Part shown: one piece after another, positions 8,048 through 17,012 of the stretch
Numbering within the stretch: the first letter of the stretch is position 1
Layout of the letters: each line of letters opens with the position of its first letter
From: Streptomyces neyagawaensis
Lineage (GTDB): Bacteria; Actinomycetota; Actinomycetes; Streptomycetales; Streptomycetaceae
Direction of reading: 5' to 3'
Length of the DNA stretch: 64,000 bases
Assembly: GCF_023516595.1 (NCBI RefSeq)
Contig: NZ_JAMGBG010000023.1
Location: 180,539-244,538 of the forward strand
Translations under genes and position numbers: made by a program
Notes under the pieces: model-generated
The model's input: only the letters and a program-made list of their open reading frames with translations
Told to the model about the DNA's origin: nothing
Database searches by the model: none

Positions 8048-9817
8048 ATGTCGCGCATACGCTCAGTCGCTGCCGCCGCCACCAACCCTGACCGCCGTGC
8101 CTTCCTCGCCGCCACCGGCGCGGTCGGCCTCTCGGCGGGCATCGGGCTCGCCCTGCGGCCGGAGACGGACGCCCACGCCGCCGCCACCGGGACCACCACC
8201 GAGGTCCCCCTGGCGAACCTCTCCAACCGGGAGGCCCCTGCCGCCCCGCTCGCGCCGTACACCCGGGGCACCACCCTCGCCTCGGTCGCGGCGCCGCGCA
8301 ACGCCTCCGGCTACCGCCGCCTCGGCGACGGGCCCGCCTGGAAGCGGGTCGTGCGCTCCGACCTCGCGACCCCCAAGTCCGGCCGGGAGAAGCGCCGTAC
8401 GGCTCTCGCGTCGTTCGTGCAGTTCACCGATCTGCATGTCGTCGACGTGCAGCACCCGCTGCGCTACGAGTACCTGCGCGCCCAGACGGCGAGCGCCTGG
8501 CGTCCGCAGGAGGCCCTGTCCGTGGCGGGGGCGGTCTCGCTCGTCGAGCGGGTCAACTCGCTGCGCGGCGCCCCCGTCACCGGCTCGCCGCTGCACTTCG
8601 TGATGACGACCGGTGACAACACCGACAACAACTCCAAGACGGAACTGGACTGGTTCCTGAAGGTGATGAGCGGTGGCCGCGTCACCCCCAACTCCGGTGA
8701 TCCGCGCCGCTACGAGGGCGTCCAGAACAGCGGGCTCAAGCTCTACTGGCAGCCGGACTCCACGCTCCGCGACGCCGACAAGAAGCTCGGCTTCCCCCAC
8801 CTGGACGGCTTCCTCGCGGCGGCGATCCGCCAGGTCAACAGCCCCGGCCTGAACGTCCCCTGGTACTCCACCGTCGGCAACCACGACTCCCTCCCCGGCG
8901 GCTGCTACGCCCCCGGCGACTCCTTCTTCGCGGACTTCGCGGTCGGCGGCAAGAAGCTGATGACCCTGGACGAGCAGGTCGGCAAGGCCCTCTGGGACAA
9001 CGTCAAGAGCGGCGGCGACCCCCGCGGGACCGACTGGAAGGCCGTCCTCAAGTCCCAGGCGAAGAAGATGCGTTCGGTCACCCCGGACGAGGGCCGGGCG
9101 CCCTTCACCTCCCTGGAGTACCTGAAGGCGCACCTCGACCCGGCCCACACCGGTCCCGGCCCGGTCGGCCACGGCTACTCGCGGGCCAACCTCGACGCCG
9201 GCACCCAGTACTACGTCTTCCGGATCGCCGACGACGTCATCGGCATCAGCCTCGACTCCACCGACCCCGGCGGCCACTACGAGGGCTCGCTGGGCACGGC
9301 GCAACTGAAGTGGCTGGAGCGGACGTTGAAGGACGCCGCCAAGAACGGCGCATACGCCGTGGTCTTCAGCCACCACACCAGCGCGACCATGCGCAACCTC
9401 CGCAAGGACCCGTCCCGTCCGGACGAGGCCCGGCACGGCGGCGACGAGGTGCTGGCCCTGCTGGGCCGCCACCGCAACGTCCTCGCCTGGGTGAACGGCC
9501 ACAGCCACCGCAACCGCGTCACCCCGCACAAGTACGCCGGCGGCGGCTCGTTCTGGGAGATCTCGACCGCGTCCCACATCGACTTCCCGCAGCTCGCGCG
9601 GGTGATCGAGCTGGTGGACAACAAGGACGGCACGATCTCCGTGTTCACGACCCTCATCGAGTCGGCCGCCCCGCACGCCACCCGCTTCACGGACCTCAGC
9701 CAGACCGGCCTGGCGGCCCTGTACCGCGAGCTGTCGTTCAACGCGCCGGGCCGCCGTGACACCCTCACCGGCACCCCCGGTGACCGCAACGTGGAGCTGG
9801 TGCTCCGAAAGGGCTGA
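8048..9817 (+). CDS. Tat-exported TIGR03767-type metallophosphoesterase
   Basis: 589 residues. Twin-arginine signal: D-R-R-A-F-L at 15-20 then a hydrophobic AATGAVGLSAGIGLAL, with cleavage likely near A-H-A-A at 42-45. The calcineurin-like phosphoesterase metal ligands are all present in order: F-T-D-L-H (about 126-130), T-T-G-D-N-T-D, V-G-N-H-D-S, F-S-H-H-T-S and N-G-H-S-H. The size and the long insert between the second and third motifs fit the TIGR03767 group. It hydrolyses phosphoester bonds outside the cell; the substrate is unknown. The start ATG 8048 follows GGGGAG with eight bases spacing. A PHO-box-like element lies about 105 bases upstream. Confidence 0.9.
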   Translation: MSRIRSVAAAATNPDRRAFLAATGAVGLSAGIGLALRPETDAHAAATGTTTEVPLANLSNREAPAAPLAPYTRGTTLASVAAPRNASGYRRLGDGPAWKRVVRSDLATPKSGREKRRTALASFVQFTDLHVVDVQHPLRYEYLRAQTASAWRPQEALSVAGAVSLVERVNSLRGAPVTGSPLHFVMTTGDNTDNNSKTELDWFLKVMSGGRVTPNSGDPRRYEGVQNSGLKLYWQPDSTLRDADKKLGFPHLDGFLAAAIRQVNSPGLNVPWYSTVGNHDSLPGGCYAPGDSFFADFAVGGKKLMTLDEQVGKALWDNVKSGGDPRGTDWKAVLKSQAKKMRSVTPDEGRAPFTSLEYLKAHLDPAHTGPGPVGHGYSRANLDAGTQYYVFRIADDVIGISLDSTDPGGHYEGSLGTAQLKWLERTLKDAAKNGAYAVVFSHHTSATMRNLRKDPSRPDEARHGGDEVLALLGRHRNVLAWVNGHSHRNRVTPHKYAGGGSFWEISTASHIDFPQLARVIELVDNKDGTISVFTTLIESAAPHATRFTDLSQTGLAALYRELSFNAPGRRDTLTGTPGDRNVELVLRKG

Positions 9818-9910
9818 AAACCGCTCAACGCCCGTACCTCTGTCAACCCGGCCCGTACCGCCGGGGTCCCCCTCCGTGACCGGACGATCATCATGGACAC
9901 AGGGGGAACG

Positions 9911-11047
9911 ATGTCAGTACGTACGGGTCTGGTGGCGGCGACCGCGGTGGTCGCGGCGGTGGCGCTCGCCGCCCCGGCGGCGGCCGCGCCCGCCGCCCCG
10001 AGAGACGGCCACGGCGCGACCCGCCAGGCGATGGACGCCAACGTGAAGGACGGCGTCGTGGGCATCGCCCTCCAGGCGAAGGACGCCCACGGCGTATGGA
10101 AGGCGACGGCGGGCAAGGGCGACCTGAGGACCGGCGCGCCCCGCACCGCCCACGACCGCTTCCGGGCCGGCAGCATCACGAAGACCTTCGTGGCGACGGT
10201 CCTGCTCCAACTGGAGGCCGAGGGCAGGCTGTCGCTGGACGACAAGGTCGACCGGTGGCTGCCCGGCCTGGTGCGCGGCAACGGCCACGACGGCCGCCGG
10301 GTGACGGTCCGCCAGCTCCTCAACCACACCAGCGGGATCTTCAACTACACCGCCGACGAGCAACTCGGCCGGGACGTCTTCCTGGCCGACGGGTTCCTGA
10401 AGAACCGCTACCGCACGCACACGCCGGAACAGCTGGTCGGCATCGCGATGAAGCACAAGCCGGACTTCGCCCCCGGCACCGACTGGAACTACTCCAACAC
10501 CAACTACCTGCTCGCCGGTCTGGTGATCGAGAAGGTCACGGGCAACCCGTACGCCGACGAGGTCCGCGCCCGCATCGTCGAACCCCTCGGCCTGCGCGGC
10601 ACGAAACTCCCCGGCACCTCCCCCGGCCTGCCGGGACCGCACAGCCGCGCCTACTCCAAGCTCGCCGAGACCGCGGACGGAAAGACGTACGACGTCACCA
10701 GGATGAACCCCTCCGTGGCGGGCGCCGCGGGCGAAATCGTCTCCAGCGCCGAGGACCTCAACCGCTTCTACGCGGCCCTGCTGCGGGGCCGGCTCCTGCC
10801 GAGGAAGCAGCTCGACGCGATGAAGACGACGATCCCCGTGGAGAACCTCGGCGGCTACGGCCTCGGCCTCACCGAGCAGAAGCTCTCCTGCGGTGTGCGG
10901 GTGTGGGGCCACGGCGGCGGCATCCACGGCTCCGTCTCCGAGTCCGTCACCACCGAGGACGGACGCCACTCCCTCACCTTCAACTTCAACAGCGACTGGA
11001 CGGGAGACAGCGGGGCGATCGTGGAGGCGGAGTTCTGCGGCAAGTAG
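9911..11047 (+). CDS. secreted serine hydrolase, beta-lactamase / D-Ala-D-Ala carboxypeptidase family
   Basis: 378 residues from ATG 9911, which follows AGGGGGAACG; an earlier in-frame ATG at 9893 lacks a site. A Sec signal peptide (about 1-26, Ala/Val rich, ending AAAAPA) leads into a class C-like penicillin-binding fold. The catalytic S-I-T-K is at 88-91, Y-S-N at 194-196, and H-G-G near residue 340 replaces K-T-G. Members act as D,D-carboxypeptidases, D-aminopeptidases or esterases, and I cannot decide among them. The upstream metallophosphoesterase ends 93 bases before, so it is probably separately transcribed. A strong hairpin follows. Confidence 0.92.
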   Translation: MSVRTGLVAATAVVAAVALAAPAAAAPAAPRDGHGATRQAMDANVKDGVVGIALQAKDAHGVWKATAGKGDLRTGAPRTAHDRFRAGSITKTFVATVLLQLEAEGRLSLDDKVDRWLPGLVRGNGHDGRRVTVRQLLNHTSGIFNYTADEQLGRDVFLADGFLKNRYRTHTPEQLVGIAMKHKPDFAPGTDWNYSNTNYLLAGLVIEKVTGNPYADEVRARIVEPLGLRGTKLPGTSPGLPGPHSRAYSKLAETADGKTYDVTRMNPSVAGAAGEIVSSAEDLNRFYAALLRGRLLPRKQLDAMKTTIPVENLGGYGLGLTEQKLSCGVRVWGHGGGIHGSVSESVTTEDGRHSLTFNFNSDWTGDSGAIVEAEFCGK

Positions 11048-11065
11048 GCACCTGAGTACGGCATG

Positions 11066-11100
11066 AGGAAGGGCCGCCGTGAGGTGCGGCGGCCCTTCCT
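11066..11100. terminator. bidirectional hairpin after the serine hydrolase
   Basis: Perfect 14-bp stem (11066-11079 / 11087-11100) with a seven-base loop between convergent genes. Confidence 0.85.
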
Positions 11101-11143
11101 CTCCCCTCCTGCGTTCCGCCCGGGCGAGGGCGGGTTCCCGGCA

Positions 11144-12196
11144 TTACCGGGGAAGCACCACCACATACGCCGCCGGATCGCGGTCGGACGACGCCATCAG
11201 CGCGGTGCGGACGACCGCCGCCTGCTGCTCCAGGGACTCACGCAGCTTCCTGGGAGTCAGGTGGACGACGGTGACGCCGAGCCGTTCCAGAGTCTCCCGC
11301 TTGCGCGCGTACTCGGACCAGAGCGCGTCGTCCTGCCGCCCGGGGGTTCGGGTGTCCAGTTCCACCGCGACGGCCTGCTCCGGCCAGTACGCGTCGACGC
11401 CGCCGAGGTGCGGGCCGCCGGGGAGCCGCAGGTCCACGTTCCAGACCGGGTCGGGCAGGGCGAACTCCCGGACCATGCGGTACAGCTGGTCCTCCGCGAT
11501 CGCCCGCCCCTCGGCGAGCAGCGAGTCCACCGCGTCCGCGACATGAGGACGGTTCAGCAGCCGCGCCTGCGTCAACTCCCGCATCACCGTCGCAGGCTCG
11601 GTGTGGCCGCCGCGCACCGCCTCGGTCAGCAGCCGGCGTACGGAGTCCACGTCGACCAGCTCCGCGACCGCGTCGGCCAGGGCGCGCGGCACGGGGGCGA
11701 CGGGCAGACCGGTCACGTACGACGGGGTCGGCAGGGACGCGGTGCGGATGACGCGGGCGCAGCCGACGGTGCGCAGCCGGCGCAGGCGCGGTACCAGGAC
11801 GTCGATGCTGTCCAGGGACAGCAAGGGGGGAGCGGACGAGAAACCGTGCAGCGTCAGGGCCGCCAAGCCCGTGATCACGGCGTCCGCGTAGTGGGGGGCC
11901 GGGCGGGGGTCGTCGGCGTTGGGCTGCGCGGGCACACCGGCGGCCGGCTCACGGAACGGGGTGCGGGCCGCGTACGACAGGACGGCGTGCAGCCGCTCCT
12001 CGGGGGTGGGCGGGCCGGGGTGCAGCAGGTAGACGCCGGGGAGGAGCTGCTGCCAGGGACCGCCCTGCCGGCACTGCTCGTTCGTCTCGGCCGGGGTGAC
12101 ACCCTGCGCGCGCAGCTGCGCGGCCGTCAGTACGCGGCGGTGCACGTTCGCGAGCCGGCTCAGGGGGCGGGAGGAGAGCGGGGTGTTGTGGTTCAT
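11144..12196 (-). CDS. AbiEi-like N-terminal / DUF559-like (Vsr-fold) C-terminal protein
   Basis: 350 residues from ATG 12196. The N-terminal half reads like the winged-helix AbiEi antitoxin type common in actinobacteria: R-R-V-L-T-A-A-Q-L-R-A-Q-G-V-T then L-L-P-G-V-Y-L-L-H. The C-terminal about 100 residues have a very-short-patch-repair-like nuclease pattern: a putative metal-binding V-A-V-E-L-D, then W-S-E-Y-A-R-K-R-E-T-L-E-R-L-G and a final beta strand V-V-H-L-T-P-R-K-L. Such proteins are usually orphan and of unknown role; DNA binding or cleavage is plausible but unproven. No toxin-like partner lies beside it, so a toxin-antitoxin role is unsupported. Only a weak ribosome site is present. 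Confidence 0.75.
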   Translation of the reverse strand: MNHNTPLSSRPLSRLANVHRRVLTAAQLRAQGVTPAETNEQCRQGGPWQQLLPGVYLLHPGPPTPEERLHAVLSYAARTPFREPAAGVPAQPNADDPRPAPHYADAVITGLAALTLHGFSSAPPLLSLDSIDVLVPRLRRLRTVGCARVIRTASLPTPSYVTGLPVAPVPRALADAVAELVDVDSVRRLLTEAVRGGHTEPATVMRELTQARLLNRPHVADAVDSLLAEGRAIAEDQLYRMVREFALPDPVWNVDLRLPGGPHLGGVDAYWPEQAVAVELDTRTPGRQDDALWSEYARKRETLERLGVTVVHLTPRKLRESLEQQAAVVRTALMASSDRDPAAYVVVLPR

Positions 12197-12489
12197 GCCC
12201 CGGAGGTTCCCGCGCCGGGGCGGGCTCCGAACCCCTGTTACAAGCCCGTCGACAAATCCGGACAAGCCCGCACTAAAGTACGTGCGTTCGACTGCCGATA
12301 GCCGCTGGTCGGCCCCGTGATCGGAAAAGGTTACGGCTCCGACTACCCGAATTTCGTAACGCGGAACCAGGCAAGGAGAATTGACGCGTCTCAGCTCGAC
12401 ACCGCGACCTCTCGGTGGCGGGCAGTCGCGCACCCGACCCGGCCGGAGGCCGGCGCCGGGGTGCGCGACACCGTTGAGGAGCGCGGAGG
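12197..12489. other. 293-bp intergenic region between DUF559-like gene and pepN2
   Basis: Locally lower G+C around 12240-12370. Contains a ten-bp hairpin (12426-12435 / 12459-12468), with further inner pairing, that probably ends the pepN2 transcript. No gene is seen. Confidence 0.55.
12426..12468 (-). terminator. hairpin downstream of pepN2
   Basis: Outer arms TCGCGCACCC / GGGTGCGCGA pair perfectly, with GC-rich inner pairing. It is placed 22 bases past the stop. Confidence 0.6.
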
Positions 12490-15066
12490 TTACTCCTTGC
12501 CTCCCGCGTCGCACGCCTGCGCCCGCAGCGCCCGCGCCAGGTCGTCGCGGGCCTCCACCACCAGGCGGCGCAGCGCGGGCGCGGCCCCCTCGTGGGCGGC
12601 GAGCCACGCGTCCGTCGCCTCCAGGGTCGCCGGGGAGTCCTGCAACGACGGGAACAGCCCCCGCACCACGTCCATCCCGATCTGGATGGACCGCTCGGCC
12701 CACACCCGCTCGATCACCTCGAAGTACCGCTCGGCGTACGGCGCCGCCAACTCCCGCTGCGACGGCCGGGCGAACCCGGCGATGGTCGCCTCCACCAGCG
12801 CGTTCGACAGCACGTCCGACTCCACCACGGACGCCCACGCCTGCGCCTTCACCGCGGCCGACGGCCGGGCCGCCAGGCACCGCACCTGGTGCCGCTTCCC
12901 GGACGCCGTGTCGTCGCGGGCCAGCTCCGCCGCGAGGATGCCCTCACCGGCCACCCCGTACGTCGCGAGCGGCTCCAGGAACGCCCACCGCAGCTCCTGG
13001 TCGACCTCCAGCCCTTCGACCTTCTCGGTCCCGGCGAGCAGCCCCTGGAGCACCCCCAGATCGGCCTCGCTCGACGCCACCGCCGCGAAGAACCGCGCCC
13101 ACGTCAGCTGGTGCTGGCTCCCCGGCTCGGCGGCCCGCAGCTCCCGCAGGGCGCCCTCCGCCAGCAGCCGGCCGCCGGTCTCCCGCCATTGGGGCGCCGC
13201 GTAGAAGGTGAGCGCCGAGTTCGCCCAGGCGTGCAGCATCTGCAGCACGCCGATGTCGGACTCCCGGCCCGCGAACCGCAGCACCAGGTCGACGAAGTCC
13301 CGCGCCGGGAGCAGCGCGTCCCGGGTGAGGTTCCACAGCGCCGACCAGCACAGGGCGCGCGCCAGCGGGTCGGAGATGTCTCCGAGCGCGGCCCGCAGCG
13401 TGTCCAGCGACCCGGCGTCGAAGCGGATCTTGCAGTACGTGAGGTCGTCGTCGTTGACCAGCACCAGTTCCGGCGCCTCGGCCCCGGCCAGCTCGGCCAC
13501 GACCGTCCGCGCCCCGACGACGTCCACCTCGGCGCGCGCGTACCGCTCCAGCGCGCCGTCGCCGCCGCGCCGGTACAGGCCGATCGCCACCCGGTGCGGC
13601 CGCAGCTCGGGGTGGGACTCGGCTGCCTCCTGCACCACGGCCAGCTCGTCGATCCGGCCCTCGGCGTCGAGCAGCACCTGCGGGGTGAGGGAGTTCACCC
13701 CGGCCGTCTCCAGCCAGGCCCGCGACCAGGCCGGCATGTCCCGGCCGCTGGTCTCCTCCAGGACCGACAGCAGGTCACCGAGGCGCGTGTTTCCGTAGGC
13801 GTTGCGCTTGAAGTAGCGGCGGGCGCCCTCCAGGAACGCCTCACGCCCCACGTACGCCACCAGCTGCTTCAGGACGGACGCGCCCTTGGCGTAGGTGATC
13901 CCGTCGAAGTTGAGCTTGGCGTCCTCCAGGTCACGGATGTCGGCCGTGACGGGGTGGGTGGAGGGCAGCTGGTCGGCGCGGTACGCCCAGGACTTGCGGT
14001 TGTTGGCGAAGGTGACCCAGCCGTTGGTGAAGCGGGTGGCCTCGACCATGGAGAAGGTGCCCATGAAGTCCGCGAAGGACTCCTTCAGCCACAGGTCGTC
14101 CCACCACACCATGGTCACGAGGTCGCCGAACCACATGTGCGCCATCTCGTGCAGGATGACGTTGGCCCGCCGCTCGTACGACGCCCGGGTGACCTTCCCG
14201 CGGAAGATGAACTCCTCGCGGAAGGTGACGAGCCCCGGGTTCTCCATCGCGCCGAGGTTGTACTCGGGGACGAACGCCTGGTCGTACTTCCCGAACGGGT
14301 ACGGGTAGTCGAAGTGGTCGTGGAAGAAGTCCAGACCCTGCTTGGTGATCTCGAAGACGTCGTCGGCGTCGAAGTAGGGGGCGAGCCCCTTGCGGCACAT
14401 CGCGCCGAGGGGGATCTCCAGGCGCGTACCGTCGCCGAGGACCCGCTCGTAGGAGTCGGTGACGTAGTGGTACGGGCCGGCGACCACGGCGGTGATGTAC
14501 GTCGAGATCGGCTTGGTCTCCGCGAACCGCCACACCCCGTCGGTCCGCTCGCCGACGCCGTTGCTCCACACCACCCAGTCCTCGGGCGCCCGCACCTCGA
14601 AGCGGAACGGGGCCTTGAGGTCCGGCTGCTCGAAGTTCGCGAAGACCCGGCGGGAGTCGGCGGGCTCGTACTGCGTGTAGAGGTAGACCTCGCCGTCCTC
14701 CGGGTCGACGAAGCGGTGCATGCCCTCGCCGGTGCGGGAGTAGGCGCACTGGGCGTCGACCACCAGCTCGTTCTCGGCGGCCAGGTCCTCCAGCACGATC
14801 CGGGAGCCGTCGAAGACCGCGCGCGGGTCGAGGTCCTTGCCGTTGAGGGAGACCGACGTCACACTCGGCGCGATCAGATCGGCGAAGCTGGTGGCGCCCG
14901 GGTCGGAGCACCGGAAGCGGATGGTCGTCACCGAGCGGAAGGTCCGCGGCTCGTCACCCCGGTCGCCGACGGCGGACCGCAGGTCGAGGGAGACCTCGTA
15001 GCCGTCGACGGACAGCAGCGCGGCCCGCTCCTGGGCCTCGTCGCGGGACAGATTCTCACCGGGCAC
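12490..15066 (-). CDS. pepN: M1 family aminopeptidase N, complete
   Basis: 858 residues, the usual Streptomyces PepN length. The domains are an N-terminal beta saddle, a thermolysin-like catalytic domain with G-A-M-E-N-P-G and the zinc motif H-E-M-A-H-M-W plus downstream E (L-K-E-S-F-A-D), and a long C-terminal helical ERAP1-like domain. The start is GTG 15066 (V-P-G-E-N-L-S-R-D-E) with GAGGGAG eight bases before; the frame extending to 15462 has no start signal. It is a paralogue of the gene at the left edge. It is divergent from the DsbA-family gene and ends with a hairpin. It is probably cytoplasmic and acts in peptide turnover. Confidence 0.96.
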   Translation of the reverse strand: MPGENLSRDEAQERAALLSVDGYEVSLDLRSAVGDRGDEPRTFRSVTTIRFRCSDPGATSFADLIAPSVTSVSLNGKDLDPRAVFDGSRIVLEDLAAENELVVDAQCAYSRTGEGMHRFVDPEDGEVYLYTQYEPADSRRVFANFEQPDLKAPFRFEVRAPEDWVVWSNGVGERTDGVWRFAETKPISTYITAVVAGPYHYVTDSYERVLGDGTRLEIPLGAMCRKGLAPYFDADDVFEITKQGLDFFHDHFDYPYPFGKYDQAFVPEYNLGAMENPGLVTFREEFIFRGKVTRASYERRANVILHEMAHMWFGDLVTMVWWDDLWLKESFADFMGTFSMVEATRFTNGWVTFANNRKSWAYRADQLPSTHPVTADIRDLEDAKLNFDGITYAKGASVLKQLVAYVGREAFLEGARRYFKRNAYGNTRLGDLLSVLEETSGRDMPAWSRAWLETAGVNSLTPQVLLDAEGRIDELAVVQEAAESHPELRPHRVAIGLYRRGGDGALERYARAEVDVVGARTVVAELAGAEAPELVLVNDDDLTYCKIRFDAGSLDTLRAALGDISDPLARALCWSALWNLTRDALLPARDFVDLVLRFAGRESDIGVLQMLHAWANSALTFYAAPQWRETGGRLLAEGALRELRAAEPGSQHQLTWARFFAAVASSEADLGVLQGLLAGTEKVEGLEVDQELRWAFLEPLATYGVAGEGILAAELARDDTASGKRHQVRCLAARPSAAVKAQAWASVVESDVLSNALVEATIAGFARPSQRELAAPYAERYFEVIERVWAERSIQIGMDVVRGLFPSLQDSPATLEATDAWLAAHEGAAPALRRLVVEARDDLARALRAQACDAGGKE

Positions 15067-15229
15067 GGGCGGCACTCCCTCAGGGGTGGTGTTCAGTATG
15101 CGGACAGGGCCGATCCTGCCATGCGCTCCTGACGCCGGGCAGTCGGGAATGAGGCGAGCGGTTGCCGGTGTTGCCGGTTGTTGCGCTGTAAACCGACCAC
15201 CGCACTCTTGTTTCCTTCCGAGGAGAACC

Positions 15230-15883
15230 ATGTCCGAGCAGACCGCCGGCAAGACCCCCGTCGACTTCTGGTTCGACCCGCTGTGCCCCTGGGCGTGGAT
15301 GACCTCGCGGTGGATCCTGGAGGTGGAGAAGGTCCGTGACATCGAGGTCCGCTGGCATCTGATGAGCCTCGCCGTCCTCAACGAGAACAAGCTGGACGAA
15401 CTCCCCGAGGAGTACCGCGAGCTGCTGGAGACCAAGGCCTGGGGCCCGGTCCGCGTCGTCATAGCCGCCCAGGAGGAGCACGGCGCCGAGATCCTCGGCG
15501 ACCTCTACACGGCGATCGGCACGCGCGCCCACAACCAGGGCGAGGGCGCCGGCAAGGAGGTCGTCGCCGCGGCCCTGAAGGAGGTCGGACTGCCCGACTC
15601 CCTGATGGACCACTGGGACTCCACCCCGTACGAGCCGCAGCTGCGCGCCTCCCACAAGGAGGGCATCGACAAGGTCGGCCAGGACGTCGGCACGCCCGTC
15701 ATCGCGGTTCCCGGCGCCGACGGCGAGCAGATCGCGTTCTTCGGCCCGGTCGTCACCCCCGCCCCGCAGGGCGAGGAGGCCGCCAAGCTCTGGGACGGCA
15801 CGCTCCTCGTCGCCTCGGTCCCCGGCTTCTACGAGATCAAGCGCACCCGCACCAAGGGCCCCGACTTCAGCAACCTGGTCTGA
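15230..15883 (+). CDS. DsbA-family thiol oxidoreductase (Rv2466c-like, mycothiol-dependent nitroreductase type)
   Basis: 217 residues from ATG 15230, which follows CGAGGAG. Thioredoxin-fold of the DsbA/FrnE type: F-W-F-D-P-L-C-P-W-A-W near the N-terminus, an inserted helical domain, and a cis-proline loop V-G-T-P-V-I. Members related to mycobacterial Rv2466c use mycothiol to reduce electrophiles. In this copy the CxxC second cysteine is replaced by alanine (C-P-W-A), leaving one active-site cysteine. No signal peptide is present, so it is cytoplasmic. It is divergent from pepN2 with a 163-base gap. The family is confident; the reaction is inferred from the family. Confidence 0.88.
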   Translation: MSEQTAGKTPVDFWFDPLCPWAWMTSRWILEVEKVRDIEVRWHLMSLAVLNENKLDELPEEYRELLETKAWGPVRVVIAAQEEHGAEILGDLYTAIGTRAHNQGEGAGKEVVAAALKEVGLPDSLMDHWDSTPYEPQLRASHKEGIDKVGQDVGTPVIAVPGADGEQIAFFGPVVTPAPQGEEAAKLWDGTLLVASVPGFYEIKRTRTKGPDFSNLV

Positions 15884-15907
15884 CGCGCCCCGGGCCCGGG
15901 CGTCCAC

Positions 15908-16008
15908 CGCGCCCGGTGCCGGAGGGCGTTCATCGCGCCCGATCCGGTCGGCGTTCATCGCGCCAGGTCCGGTCGGCGCTCACCGCGCCCGGTCCGGCCG
16001 GTGTTCAC
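15908..16008. repeat. about four tandem copies of a 25-26 bp unit
   Basis: CGCGCC starts recur at 15908, 15934, 15959 and 15984, each followed by a variant of CCGGTCCGGTCGGCGTTCAT. The array fills the gap between the convergent DsbA-family and DUF4240 genes and touches the DUF4240 stop. Confidence 0.75.
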
Positions 16009-16562
16009 GCCGACCGGTGCCTCGCGTACAGGGCGGCCAGACGGGGCAGTCGGCGCTCCGTCTCCGCCCAGTCGTCGAAGTCGAAGTTCCACGACGGGTC
16101 CAGCGCCGGGTAGCGGATGCGGAAGCAGTCCGGGGGCAGTTCCTCCCCGGTGGCCGCGAGGTGGGCGTCCCAGGCGATACCGAGGGTCCTCTCGCACTCG
16201 ACCTCGGCCCAGTCCTCGGACGCCCGCCGGATCACCGGCGACCCGGCGAGGGAGTCGGGGTCGGCGACGGCACGCTCGAAGACCTCGCGGCCCTGGAGCA
16301 CGAGCCAGCCCCGGAAGTAGTCGAAGCCGTCGTCCGAGCAACCCCCGTTGATCGTGTACGCCGCGGCCCACAAGGGGGCCCGGTACGACGTGCCCAGCAG
16401 GTCCCACAGGACCTGCTGGGCGGCCACGATCTCGGCGGCCGGCCAGGTCGCGAGCAGCGCGGCGGCCCGTTCGGCGACGGCCTCGGCGCCGTCCGGCTCC
16501 TCAGGGGCGGCGGCCGTGCGGCGCGCCTCGTCGACGATGCTCCAGAACTCGTTCGCGTCCAT
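16005..16562 (-). CDS. DUF4240 domain-containing protein
   Basis: 185 residues from ATG 16562. Typical DUF4240 opening M-D-A-N-E-F-W-S-I-V-D-E-A-R, then a central aromatic N-G-G-C-S-D-D-G-F-D-Y-F-R-G-W-L segment and C-terminal acidic D-D-W. A longer frame from a TTG at 16592 also lacks a ribosome site. The protein is soluble, small and of unknown function. It is adjacent to a small zinc-ribbon gene on the same strand (48-base gap), with which it may be co-transcribed. The 3' end merges with the 25-bp tandem repeat. Confidence 0.82.
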   Translation of the reverse strand: MDANEFWSIVDEARRTAAAPEEPDGAEAVAERAAALLATWPAAEIVAAQQVLWDLLGTSYRAPLWAAAYTINGGCSDDGFDYFRGWLVLQGREVFERAVADPDSLAGSPVIRRASEDWAEVECERTLGIAWDAHLAATGEELPPDCFRIRYPALDPSWNFDFDDWAETERRLPRLAALYARHRSA

Positions 16563-16610
16563 GGGGCGAAGAGTGACAGCAGGGTCTGACAACGCGCTCC
16601 GGCCTGCGGC

Positions 16611-16844
16611 TCACTCCAGGTCGTCGGGCAGGCGCTTGGTCAGTCTGAAGTGCTTCTCGGCGCTGTGGGTGCGCAGATTGAGGCAGACCTTGCCGTCGGG
16701 GCGGTTGTTGACGCACTTGTAGTAGTTGTCCGGGACCCGGTTGCCCAGCTGTCCCTGGAGCCAGTCGCGCTCCTTGGGGGTCAGTGGCTCGTGCGGCTCC
16801 TCCGAGCGGCAGGTCTGGCAGGTCAGTCGTCGCGGCGTCGGCAT
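16611..16844 (-). CDS. small zinc-ribbon-like protein
   Basis: 77 residues from ATG 16844. Four cysteines (9, 12, 44 and 54) in a C-x2-C ... C-x9-C arrangement suggest a single zinc site. The rest is basic and aromatic (P-K-E-R-D-W-L-Q-G-Q-L-G, D-N-Y-Y-K-C-V-N-N). I do not know a function; such ribbons often bind nucleic acid or protein. A G-rich stretch right before the ATG may serve as ribosome site. It is divergently placed against the NLR/effector pair, 168 bases away, which makes shared regulation possible but unproven. Confidence 0.72.
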   Translation of the reverse strand: MPTPRRLTCQTCRSEEPHEPLTPKERDWLQGQLGNRVPDNYYKCVNNRPDGKVCLNLRTHSAEKHFRLTKRLPDDLE

Positions 16845-16976
16845 CCCCCAAGAATCCCGCCGAAACCGCCCGTAACGGAAGAGGCTGCGCCGAAAGGCCC
16901 CCGGAAACTGGAGGACCGGGGCGCGGGTGAGTGCGACGGAGCGAAAAGGGAAGTGTGGGAGCGGGCGGGACCGGCC

Positions 16977-16982
16977 TACTAT
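16977..16982 (+). promoter_or_regulatory. candidate -10 element of the NLR/effector operon
   Basis: TACTAT, 30 bases before the GTG at 17013. The matching -35 position (about 16954, TGTGGG) is weak. Confidence 0.4.
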
Positions 16983-17012
16983 CGGTCCTCGTAGGCGGGG
17001 GATGGGGGAGCC

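Noticed and set aside
11144..12196. AbiE toxin-antitoxin system
   Set aside because: The N-terminus is AbiEi-like but no AbiEii nucleotidyltransferase toxin gene is adjacent.
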